Part shown: positions 1 to 5,821 of the stretch, piece after piece
Layout of the letters: each line of letters starts with the position of its first letter
Numbering within the stretch: position 1 is the first letter of the stretch
From: Candidatus Falkowbacteria bacterium RIFCSPLOWO2_12_FULL_45_13
GTDB taxonomy: Bacteria > Patescibacteriota > Patescibacteriia > Patescibacteriales > GWC2-42-12
NCBI GenBank assembly: GCA_001778055.1
Contig: MFFY01000029.1
Coordinates: 1-6,879 of the forward strand
Direction of reading: 5' to 3'
DNA: 6,879 nt
Position numbers and translations under genes: made by a program
The notes under the pieces: model-generated
Database searches by the model: none
What the model saw: the letters and a program-made list of their open reading frames with translations, nothing else
Told to the model about the DNA's origin: nothing

Positions 1-2
1 GC

Positions 3-1391
3 CGTCTGGTGTTTACTGAAATGCTCGCGCGCATTAAAAAAGGCGAAGCGCAAGGGATTGTCTGTTGGAAACTTGACCGCCTTGCCCGTAATCCCATAGA
101 CGGCGGACAGATAAGCTGGTTTTTACAAAAAGGGACTATCCAACATATCCAAACTCACGATAGGAGCTATCGCCCCACGGATAATATTTTAATGATGAGC
201 GTTGAGTTTGGTATGGCTAATCAGTTTATTATTGACTTGAGCGCGAACACCAAACGCGGGCTACACGAGAAAGTGAAGCGCGGCGAATATCCCTCGCTCG
301 CTCCTATCGGCTACTTTAACAACCGAATAAATAAAACTATCGTCGTTGATAAGAAAATTGCGAAGATCGTGCGCGCCGCATTTGAACTCTACGCCGAGGG
401 CAATTCCCGTTTGGAGGATATAGCCGCTTTTTTTGCGAAGCACGGCATTTTGGCGGAATGCGGCAAACCTATGACGCGCGACAGGGCACCCTATATTTTA
501 TCCAATCCTTTTTACTACGGACATTTTCGCTATGCCGGAGAACTCCACGAAGGCAAACATGAGCCGATTGTTGCAAAGAAACTTTTTGACCGCGCGCAGG
601 AGGTTTTAAAAAATCGCGGCTGGCAGAGCAAAGAGAAAAATGATCCACGACCCCTTTGCGGCCTTCTGCGGTGCGCCGAGTGCGGCTGTAGCATTACCGG
701 CGAAGCAAAGGTGAAACGGCAAAAGAACGGCAATATCCACCACTATACCTACTATCACTGCACCAAGAAAAAAGGCCATTGCTCCCAGCCCTGTATCCGC
801 GAGGAAGTCCTTGCTGGTCAGTTGTCCGAAGCCGTCAAACCCTTTGCCTTGCCTTCAAATTGGGCCACGGAGCTCTCCAAGATGGCAGACAAGGACGAAC
901 GGGAATACCTCCTAACATCCGCCACCGCGAGCCAAGCGATGCGGGATGAGATAGAGGCCATTTCTCAAAAACTCCAACGCCTTCTTTCGGCATATCTTGA
1001 CCAAGATATTGAGCGGGAAATCTACCGCTCCGAGAAGGCAAACCTTCTCTCCCGCAAGAAGTCGCTGGAGGAGAAAATGGCCGAGTTATCGGCAGGGGTG
1101 ATCTCTTGGCTCGAACCCCTGCGGGGTTGGATAAAAGACGCAAAAAATGCGGGCGAAACCATAGTTTCGCCCTCTCTCCACCTCAAAAAATCCTTCGCTC
1201 AAAAAATCTTCGGCTCTAACCTGTATTTAAGAAACAAAGAAATTGAATTCACCCCCCTGAAACCTTACGCGGAGCTTTGCTCCGCGTTAAAAAATTTTTC
1301 TGAAAATGCTTCTTGTTTGAATTTGGAGCGGGATACGAGAATCGGACTCGCGTTTCCTGCTTGGGAAGCAGACGTACTACCATTGTACTAA
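3..1391 (+). CDS. Large serine recombinase (site-specific integrase), 5'-truncated by the window edge
   Basis: This is a DNA recombinase that would cut and rejoin att sites through a serine-DNA link. The reading frame is open from the first bases. The GTG at 9 is an internal Val codon, because the N-terminal part with the catalytic serine (YxRxS motif) is missing beyond the edge. What remains, numbered from that GTG, is the end of the resolvase domain (IVCWKLDRLARNP, residues 17-29), a Recombinase domain (about 85-200), a zinc ribbon with Cys222, Cys225, Cys251, Cys258 and Cys262, a coiled coil (about 310-362) and a tail containing EPLRGWIKDA and KIFGSNLYL. These are hallmarks of large serine recombinases. 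Codons are richer in GCG and CGC than in the downstream genes, which fits a transferred gene. The last 22 codons are antisense to a tRNA-Gly gene, so the true C-terminus may be partly set by the integration site. Family assignment is firm; the element it belongs to lies outside the window. Confidence 0.93.
   Translation, partial: RLVFTEMLARIKKGEAQGIVCWKLDRLARNPIDGGQISWFLQKGTIQHIQTHDRSYRPTDNILMMSVEFGMANQFIIDLSANTKRGLHEKVKRGEYPSLAPIGYFNNRINKTIVVDKKIAKIVRAAFELYAEGNSRLEDIAAFFAKHGILAECGKPMTRDRAPYILSNPFYYGHFRYAGELHEGKHEPIVAKKLFDRAQEVLKNRGWQSKEKNDPRPLCGLLRCAECGCSITGEAKVKRQKNGNIHHYTYYHCTKKKGHCSQPCIREEVLAGQLSEAVKPFALPSNWATELSKMADKDEREYLLTSATASQAMRDEIEAISQKLQRLLSAYLDQDIEREIYRSEKANLLSRKKSLEEKMAELSAGVISWLEPLRGWIKDAKNAGETIVSPSLHLKKSFAQKIFGSNLYLRNKEIEFTPLKPYAELCSALKNFSENASCLNLERDTRIGLAFPAWEADVLPLY
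1114..1172. repeat. Two perfect stem-loops inside the recombinase 3' coding region
   Basis: The first hairpin has arms AACCCC (1114-1119) and GGGGTT (1123-1128) around TGC. The second has arms GGGCGAAAC (1151-1159) and GTTTCGCCC (1164-1172) around CATA, a perfect 9-bp stem. Both lie in the segment between the coiled coil and the conserved GSNLYL motif. The structure is read directly from the sequence. Its role is unknown: it could slow transcription or translation, or be part of the recombination region. Confidence 0.6.
1267..1299 (+). terminator. Terminator-like hairpin within the end of the recombinase frame
   Basis: Perfect 9-bp arms ACGCGGAGC (1267-1275) and GCTCCGCGT (1279-1287) enclose TTT. 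TTAAAAAATTTTT follows, so the T-run starts about 7 bases after the stem rather than directly. It sits after the last family-conserved residues (FTPLKPY) and 25 bases before the tRNA 3' end. It may be the original terminator of the recombinase gene, now inside the reading frame, or a structure ending tRNA transcription from the other side. The hairpin is certain; terminator function is moderate. Confidence 0.45.
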
Positions 1392-1397
1392 TCCCGC
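1324..1397 (-). tRNA. tRNA-Gly, anticodon CCC, with encoded CCA
   Basis: Read on the minus strand, the cloverleaf closes completely. The acceptor stem is GCGGGAT with ATCCCGC (7 bp). The D stem is GTAC with GTAC around AATGGTA. The anticodon stem is TCTGC with GCAGG (one T-G pair) around TTCCCAA, giving anticodon CCC. The variable loop is AAAC, and the T stem is GCGAG with CTCGT around TCCGATT. Discriminator T and an encoded CCA follow. CCC reads GGG glycine codons. The recombinase frame passes antisense through this gene, and the tRNA 3' end faces the recombinase, the usual geometry for an element integrated at a tRNA 3' end. No good promoter is visible just upstream. Confidence 0.93.
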
Positions 1398-1608
1398 CCA
1401 TTATAAAATTCCAAACTCCAAATCTTCCGCCTCGACTCGCACGCTCGTCGGGCGAGGCGGGCAAATTCCAAACAAATTCTAATGGCCAATATAATAAATT
1501 CAAAACGAATAGCAATAATGCTTTTGTTTGGAATATTGGTCCGCCAGCTGGTGGATGTGATTTGTTTGTGATTTTGGATTTGGTTATTGGGATTTGTTTT
1601 AGCTTTTA
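1398..1608. repeat. Non-coding repeat-rich spacer between tRNA-Gly and the carboxypeptidase gene
   Basis: I see no gene here. It holds a GC-rich hairpin with 8-bp arms CCGCCTCG (1427-1434) and CGAGGCGG (1453-1460). An 11-bp direct repeat AAATTCCAAAC (1406-1416 and 1463-1473) flanks that hairpin. A larger inverted repeat has perfect 12-bp arms ATTCCAAACAAA (1465-1476) and TTTGTTTGGAAT (1523-1534). The end is rich in TTTG and GATTTGG words. Open frames across this region show no protein-like sequence. Function is unknown; it resembles the palindromic intergenic material elsewhere in the window. Confidence 0.6.
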
Positions 1609-1617
1609 TGCTATAAT
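1609..1617 (+). promoter_or_regulatory. Extended -10 promoter of the RlpA/S11 gene
   Basis: TGCTATAAT is an exact extended -10 element (TGn followed by TATAAT at 1612-1617). No convincing -35 lies at 16-18 bases; the nearest, TTGGGA at 1587-1592, is 19 bases away. Extended -10 promoters often do without a -35. Transcription would begin near 1624, only a few bases before the first ATG at 1627, so the message would be nearly leaderless if that ATG is used. Confidence 0.6.
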
Positions 1618-1626
1618 TATATTTGT

Positions 1627-3231
1627 ATGATTCGACAAAGTCAACTGGGAATAAAGATAATGATTTTTTTTCTAATGTTACTGCTGGCACAAATTGCCGG
1701 TGGTTTTATTAAAGCCGCCGGAAACGAACCGCCGCTTGCCGGCCCATATTATTTAAACATCAGTAAAGAAACCGCCGCCAAGGGCTACGCGGTAAAAGCC
1801 TTTAACGGTACGATCAATTTAATTCTGCCCAAAGGAATTTTAAAAGACGCTACCGGCGTGGAGATAAAAAAAATTGACGAGGACATGGATTTACCCTGGC
1901 AATTGGAGAAATTAAGCGGCATTTTTCAGTATGAAATTTTAAATAAAGCGGCATATGACAGGGGAAAACCGCTGTTAGTGGAAATAAAGCATAATCAAGA
2001 TTCTGATTATTACAAACAGATATATTTTTTTGATAAAAATTTTTCATCATGGCGGCCGCTTGCCTGCAAAGAGATAGCGGTTAAAAAAACGGTCAGGTGC
2101 GAGCTAACTTTTAATTTTGCCAATTTGGCGATTTTTGCCAATCCCAATGTTTTGGTTAAGGGCAGGGCCAGCTGGTATAGCTATAAGAAAGGCGATTACG
2201 CGGCTTCACCCGACTTTCCCAAAGGCTCAATTTTAAGAGTCTATAATTTAGAAAATAATAAGCATGTGGACGTGGAAATAAACGACTTTGGGCCGGAAAG
2301 AAAATTATATCCTGATCGGGCGGTTGATTTGGAAAAAACCGTTTTTAAAAAAATTGCCAGTCTTAAGCAGGGAACAATTAACATAAGAATAGAGCCTTTA
2401 AAGATTAAAAATGGAACCGAAAGGTTATTTGGCATAAGCCCGGCGGGCGCAAAATATGAACCAACCGTTACCGCTAAAGCCGCTGTGCTATTAGATGAAC
2501 AAAGCGGCGAAATTTTATGGCAAAAAAATTCTACTAGCACTTTGCCTTTGGCCAGCCTGACTAAATTAGCGGCCATAAAGGTTTTTTTAGATACCAGGCC
2601 GAGCCTGAATCAAGCTGTGGTTTATAGCGTTAAAGACGAGGAATATAATTATGAGTACGTTAATAAATGGGAATCAGCCAGGTTAAAATTAACGGACGGA
2701 GAAACCTTGACCCAGGAAGATTTGCTATACGCGGCCTTGGTCGGTTCAGCCAATAACGCGATTGAGACTTTGGTGCGTTCCAGCGGTTTGGCTCGCGCTG
2801 ATTTTATCAAAAGTATGAATGAAACGGTGGCTAATTGGGGCGCTTCGTCAACGCGTTTTATCGAACCGACCGGACTGGCGCCGGAGAATGTGAGTTCAGC
2901 GCTTGATTATGCTATAATAAGCAAAGAGGTTTATACTAATCCGATCATTCAAAAGGCCAGCATCATGCCGCGCTATAAGTTTTCATCTATGAATAGCAAA
3001 AAGAAATATAGCATAACTAATAGCGACCAGCTTTTGCATATCAGCAGTTTGAATATTACCGGCTCAAAGACCGGCTACCTGGATGAAGCCGGCTATTGCT
3101 TAATGGTCAGAGCGGCGGACAAAAAGGGCAGGCAGGTGATCGCGGTTACTCTGGGGGCGTCGAGCCGCGAGAGGAGCTTCGCCGAAACCGAAGAGCTTTT
3201 AAAATACGGACTTAAAATAATCAAACAATAA
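1627..3231 (+). CDS. Secreted RlpA-like barrel / D-Ala-D-Ala carboxypeptidase (S11) fusion protein
   Basis: This is a probable exported peptidoglycan enzyme of 534 residues. Residues 1-31 are a signal peptide or anchor: Arg3 and Lys10, then a hydrophobic run. Residues about 38-172 look like an unnamed beta-rich domain (NLILPKGILKDATGVEI). Residues about 178-258 match the RlpA-type double-psi beta-barrel (GRASWYSY, FPKGSILRVYNL, INDFGPERKLYPDRAVDL). Asp220 of the NDxGP motif is kept, but Ser194 stands where active RlpA enzymes have His. Residues about 280-534 are a penicillin-binding S11 domain with all three motifs: SLTK (Ser310, Lys313), SAN (374-376) and KTG (481-483). The S11 part should remove the terminal D-Ala from peptidoglycan stem peptides; the barrel may bind or cleave glycan. 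Start ATG 1627 gives a charged signal-peptide start. ATG 1660, with GGGA at 1647-1650, is the alternative. ftsEX follows, so the context is wall remodelling and division. Confidence 0.9.
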   Translation: MIRQSQLGIKIMIFFLMLLLAQIAGGFIKAAGNEPPLAGPYYLNISKETAAKGYAVKAFNGTINLILPKGILKDATGVEIKKIDEDMDLPWQLEKLSGIFQYEILNKAAYDRGKPLLVEIKHNQDSDYYKQIYFFDKNFSSWRPLACKEIAVKKTVRCELTFNFANLAIFANPNVLVKGRASWYSYKKGDYAASPDFPKGSILRVYNLENNKHVDVEINDFGPERKLYPDRAVDLEKTVFKKIASLKQGTINIRIEPLKIKNGTERLFGISPAGAKYEPTVTAKAAVLLDEQSGEILWQKNSTSTLPLASLTKLAAIKVFLDTRPSLNQAVVYSVKDEEYNYEYVNKWESARLKLTDGETLTQEDLLYAALVGSANNAIETLVRSSGLARADFIKSMNETVANWGASSTRFIEPTGLAPENVSSALDYAIISKEVYTNPIIQKASIMPRYKFSSMNSKKKYSITNSDQLLHISSLNITGSKTGYLDEAGYCLMVRAADKKGRQVIAVTLGASSRERSFAETEELLKYGLKIIKQ

Positions 3232-3248
3232 AGCTAGAGCAACCCAAA

Positions 3249-3319
3249 CGAATCAACGAATTATACAACAAATACAACGAAATATATTTGTGATATTCGT
3301 TGTGAAATTCGTTGATTCG
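3249..3319. repeat. 71-nt imperfect palindrome upstream of ftsE
   Basis: Perfect 14-bp outer arms CGAATCAACGAATT (3249-3262) and AATTCGTTGATTCG (3306-3319) are continued inward by ACAAC/GTTGT and related words with a few mismatches, so almost the whole stretch can fold into one long hairpin. It occupies nearly all of the gap after the carboxypeptidase stop and ends 3 bases before the ftsE Shine-Dalgarno. No T-run follows, so it is not a classical terminator. It may control message stability or ftsE translation. Confidence 0.75.
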
Positions 3320-3321
3320 CC

Positions 3322-3326
3322 GGGAG
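3322..3326 (+). promoter_or_regulatory. Shine-Dalgarno site fixing the ftsE start
   Basis: GGGAG ends 6 bases before ATG 3333. The other possible starts are an ATG at 3327, directly abutting the site, and a TTG at 3312 inside the palindrome arm. The site therefore selects ATG 3333, where family similarity (MIKLENITKIYPP) also begins. It is the clearest ribosome binding site in the window. Confidence 0.75.
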
Positions 3327-3332
3327 ATGAAT

Positions 3333-4013
3333 ATGATCAAACTTGAAAATATTACCAAAATTTATCCCCCTGATATTAAGGCTCTATACCGGGTAAATTT
3401 ACATATCAAACCGGGGGAATTTGTCTCCTTGGTTGGCCAGTCGGGCACGGGCAAAACCACCCTGGTGAAGATATTAATCGGCGAGGAAAGGCCCAGCCAA
3501 GGCAGGATAGTGGTTGGCGGCTGGGATATCACCGATATCGGCCAGGCCGAGGTACCGGTTTTAAGGCGGCAGATTGGCGTAGTTTTTCAAGACTTTAAAC
3601 TGCTTCATCGCAAAACCTTGTTTGAGAACGTTTGTTTTGCTCTGCAGGTCTGCGGCGAGCCGTCGAGTAAAATTAACAATATCGTGCCGCAGGTTCTAAA
3701 AATTGTCGGTCTGGAAAATAAAATGCGTCGTTACCCTTTAGAGGTGTCCGGCGGCGAACAGCAACGCACCGTTATCGCCCGCGCCTTGGTGCATCGGCCG
3801 AAAATTCTTTTAGCCGATGAGCCGACTGGAAATTTGGATTCAATCAACGCCGATGAAATTATTGAGATTTTACAAAAGATTAATAAATTCGGCACGACCG
3901 TACTGCTGGTCACCCATAATCGGGAGGTGGTAAATAAGTTAAGAAAAAGAGTCATCACGATTGAAAATGGGATGATTGTCGGCGATCAAGCGGTGGGAAA
4001 GTATATCTTGTGA
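3333..4013 (+). CDS. ftsE: Cell division ATP-binding protein FtsE
   Basis: This is the cytoplasmic ATPase of the FtsEX complex, which uses ATP hydrolysis with membrane partner FtsX to activate peptidoglycan hydrolases at the division site. At 226 residues it has normal FtsE length. All ABC motifs are intact: Walker A GQSGTGKTT (35-43), Q-loop Gln86 in VVFQDFKLL, signature SGGEQ (139-143), Walker B ILLADE (158-163) followed by PTGNLD, and H-loop His195 in VTHN. The segment QDFKLLHRKTLFENVCFAL is typical of FtsE and separates it from LolD or MacB ATPases. ATG 3333 is chosen for the GGGAG site and family fit. The gene ends in TGA. ftsX lies 175 bases downstream on the same strand rather than overlapping, with a long palindrome between. 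Confidence 0.95.
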   Translation: MIKLENITKIYPPDIKALYRVNLHIKPGEFVSLVGQSGTGKTTLVKILIGEERPSQGRIVVGGWDITDIGQAEVPVLRRQIGVVFQDFKLLHRKTLFENVCFALQVCGEPSSKINNIVPQVLKIVGLENKMRRYPLEVSGGEQQRTVIARALVHRPKILLADEPTGNLDSINADEIIEILQKINKFGTTVLLVTHNREVVNKLRKRVITIENGMIVGDQAVGKYIL

Positions 4014-4051
4014 AAACTCAAATGTCAAAAGGTAAATTGTTTAACTTATGG

Positions 4052-4172
4052 CAATAAATTTCAATGAATTTCTAATAATTTCGCGAGCGCCAGCGAGCAA
4101 ATTTCAATGAAATTTGGTATAAATTTGCTCCTTCCGCTCCGCTTCAGTCGCGAAATTTATAGAAATTTATTG
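4052..4172. repeat. 121-nt nested palindrome between ftsE and ftsX
   Basis: Three nested perfect arm pairs share one centre: CAATAAATTTC (4052-4062) with GAAATTTATTG (4162-4172); AATTTCGCGA (4077-4086) with TCGCGAAATT (4148-4157); and GAGCAAATTT (4095-4104) with AAATTTGCTC (4121-4130). The unpaired parts hold GC-rich words such as GCGCCAGC and CTTCCGCTCCGCTTC. No gene is visible in the gap. There is no T-run after the outer arm, so simple termination is not expected. It could be a REP-like repeat or a folded spacer that tunes the ftsE to ftsX ratio. Confidence 0.75.
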
Positions 4173-4188
4173 TCTTATTTTTGAGATT

Positions 4189-5103
4189 ATGTTTTTACTT
4201 TCAATTTTAAGAGTAATAAAATTTAGCCTGCAGGATTTTTGGCGCAATATTTGGCTGTCAGTGGTGACAATTTTAATTTTAGTCCTGGCGCTCTTATCCG
4301 TGAATTTGCTCTTGGTAGTTAAAGTTTTGGGTTCAACCGCTATTGACGCGGTTAAGGAAAAGGTAGACATCAGTTTATACCTGAGGTCAGAAGCTCCGGA
4401 GAACCGTATTTTTACCCTGAAAGATCGGATCAGCGGGCTTGATTCCGTCAAAGAGGTCAATTATATCTCTAAACAAACCGCGATAGAAAATTTTAGGGAT
4501 AAGCATAAAAATAATCAGGACATGATGCTGGCTTTATCGGAATTAGGCAATAATCCGCTGTCGCCGAGCCTGGTGATTAAGCCGAAAGAGGTGGATAATT
4601 ATGACGAGCTGATTGTCAGTTTGAATACCATTGACGACCAAATAATCGAGTCACGAAATTTTGATGACCACAAAGCTATGCTGGCAAAAATTAATAATAT
4701 TACCGATAAAGCCAGCCGAGCCGGCTTAATAATAAGCTTGTTTTTTGTTTTAATAACCGTCTTGGTAGTTTATAACACGGTCCGGGTGGCTATCTATACG
4801 CACAAAAGGGAAATCGGCATTATGAAGCTGGTGGGCGCTTCGACCTGGTTTATCCGCGCGCCCTACCTCATTTCCGGCATAGTCTACGCTCTGCTCGGCG
4901 TTTCGGCCGTAATTATCATTCTCTACCCCTTATTAAGTTTAATTCAGCCCTATTTGGCAAATTTTTTCTCCGGTTTTGAAATAAACATTCTAACTTATTA
5001 CAATAATAGTTTCATTAAAATATTCGGCTTGGAGATTTTAGCCGTGATTTTAATCAATTTTTTGGCCAGTTTAGTGGCAGTCGGCAAGTATTCCAAGGTT
5101 TAG
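4189..5103 (+). CDS. ftsX: Cell division protein FtsX
   Basis: This is the inner-membrane partner of FtsE. Its large external loop normally passes the ATPase signal to peptidoglycan hydrolases or their activators. The 304 residues show the standard layout: cytoplasmic N-terminus with FSLQDFWRNIWLS, TM1 about 22-45, an extracytoplasmic domain about 50-175 (VDISLYLRSEAP, LDSVKEVNYISKQTAIENF, NNPLSPSLVIKP), TM2 about 178-199, TM3 about 226-249 and TM4 about 277-298. The conserved cytoplasmic stretch VRVAIYTHKREIGIMKLVGAS (199-219) is the coupling loop expected to meet FtsE. Start ATG 4189 has only a weak GAG at 4183-4185 in front, so initiation may depend on something other than Shine-Dalgarno pairing. 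No EnvC or PcsB-like hydrolase gene follows in this window; the cluster ends in hairpins. Confidence 0.95.
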   Translation: MFLLSILRVIKFSLQDFWRNIWLSVVTILILVLALLSVNLLLVVKVLGSTAIDAVKEKVDISLYLRSEAPENRIFTLKDRISGLDSVKEVNYISKQTAIENFRDKHKNNQDMMLALSELGNNPLSPSLVIKPKEVDNYDELIVSLNTIDDQIIESRNFDDHKAMLAKINNITDKASRAGLIISLFFVLITVLVVYNTVRVAIYTHKREIGIMKLVGASTWFIRAPYLISGIVYALLGVSAVIIILYPLLSLIQPYLANFFSGFEINILTYYNNSFIKIFGLEILAVILINFLASLVAVGKYSKV

Positions 5104-5128
5104 ATGTATATGAATAAGTTGTGTCGAC

Positions 5129-5159
5129 GATAATAATGGCATTGAGCTAAATTATTATC
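5129..5159. repeat. AT-rich stem-loop just after ftsX
   Basis: Perfect 9-bp arms GATAATAAT (5129-5137) and ATTATTATC (5151-5159) enclose a 13-base loop, about 25 bases after the ftsX stop and just before the stronger terminator hairpin. There is no T-run, so it more likely protects the mRNA end or is part of a tandem terminator. Confidence 0.5.
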
Positions 5160-5174
5160 TAGCCGGCCGCATAT

Positions 5175-5205
5175 AAAAAACAGGGTTTTTAGGCCTTGTT
5201 TTTTT
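5175..5205. terminator. Intrinsic terminator between ftsX and dedA, probably bidirectional
   Basis: Arms AAAAAACAGGG (5175-5185) and CCTTGTTTTTT (5194-5204) pair with one G-T and leave an 8-base loop. A T-run (5199-5205) ends it on the plus strand, and the A-run (5175-5180) gives a U-run on the minus strand. It lies between two convergent genes, ftsX and dedA, and can end both. Confidence 0.8.
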
Positions 5206-5227
5206 ATTGGTTTATATTAACGTGAGT

Positions 5228-5821
5228 TTATTCAATTTTATATGCTTTATCAACATATTTTTTAATCAGCCAATAAACAGTGGCGGCGATAACGCCCAGG
5301 CTAAACATTATTATGGCCGTATAATCAAAATATTTGTTAATACTAACATAAGCCTGGCCGAAATAGTAGCCGATTAATAATAAAATCGCTGATTTAGGCA
5401 AGGTGGCCAGCAAATTAAAAATCACAAAATCTTTAAATTTAATTTTGGAAATACCGGCCGAAACCAAAATAAAGGCGCCGAAAACATGGGAAATTTTTCC
5501 CCAGATTAAAAGCAACCGGCCGCGTTTTTTAAACTGGCGCTCCATTTTTTTAATCCGTTCTATGTCCAGGCCGAGGTATTTGCCGCAGCGGCAGATGAAT
5601 TTTTCCCTACCCCAGTAGCCAACGCTGTAGTAAACGATGTCACCGACGATATCGCCCAGCACAACGGTGATGAAAGCGGCCAGCAGTTCTAGTGCCCCTA
5701 ATGAAGACAAGAAGCCGGCGATGACCGTTATGATCGGTCCTTCGATAATGGTAATTGGGAACAAAATTAAATATTTGTAGTTTATCAGCCAGCCAAAAAT
5801 TTGCGCGAAACTAAAAAACAT
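5228..5821 (-). CDS. DedA/VTT-family membrane protein
   Basis: This is a multi-pass membrane protein of 197 residues. DedA/VTT proteins are linked to lipid scrambling or recycling of undecaprenyl- and other lipid carriers, so it could support wall precursor export. The family pattern is seen in order: a re-entrant segment with Glu27 (TIIEGPIITVIAGF), ALELLAAFITVVLGDIVGDIVYYSVGYWGR (Asp57, Asp61, Arg72), a cytoplasmic QFKKRGR, then GKISHVFGAFILVSAG and LLATLPKSAILLLIGYYFG, and a final hydrophobic helix (about 168-186). The arginines usual after the F-K-R-G segment in E. coli DedA proteins (RF.P..R) are replaced by GKISH, suggesting a subfamily with different chemistry. ATG 5821 is preferred over a TTG at 5845, which lies within the repeat-like leader. 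No Shine-Dalgarno is visible. Family is firm; substrate is unknown. Confidence 0.85.
   Translation of the reverse strand: MFFSFAQIFGWLINYKYLILFPITIIEGPIITVIAGFLSSLGALELLAAFITVVLGDIVGDIVYYSVGYWGREKFICRCGKYLGLDIERIKKMERQFKKRGRLLLIWGKISHVFGAFILVSAGISKIKFKDFVIFNLLATLPKSAILLLIGYYFGQAYVSINKYFDYTAIIMFSLGVIAATVYWLIKKYVDKAYKIE

Noticed and set aside
835..1143. Minus-strand open frame of 102 codons opposite the recombinase
   Set aside because: It is a shadow of the GC-rich recombinase codons, with proline- and arginine-rich low-complexity content and no motif.
1400..1405. TATAAT on the minus strand just before tRNA-Gly
   Set aside because: It ends only 2 bases before the mature tRNA 5' end, so transcription would start inside the tRNA. 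It cannot be the tRNA promoter.
1249..1515. Minus-strand open frame across the recombinase end, tRNA and spacer
   Set aside because: It covers the tRNA gene itself and palindromic sequence, and has no protein-like features.
1398..1608. Possible CRISPR-like repeats in the spacer after the tRNA
   Set aside because: There are only two copies of an 11-bp direct repeat with no regular spacing, so it is not an array.
1313..1630. Plus-strand open frame containing ENRTRVSCLGSRRTT
   Set aside because: That segment is the antisense translation of the tRNA-Gly gene, a known source of false protein predictions. The rest is repeat-rich spacer.
3312..3332. Longer ftsE start at TTG 3312 or ATG 3327
   Set aside because: TTG 3312 lies in the palindrome arm, and ATG 3327 abuts the GGGAG site. 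ATG 3333 has correct spacing and matches where FtsE proteins begin.
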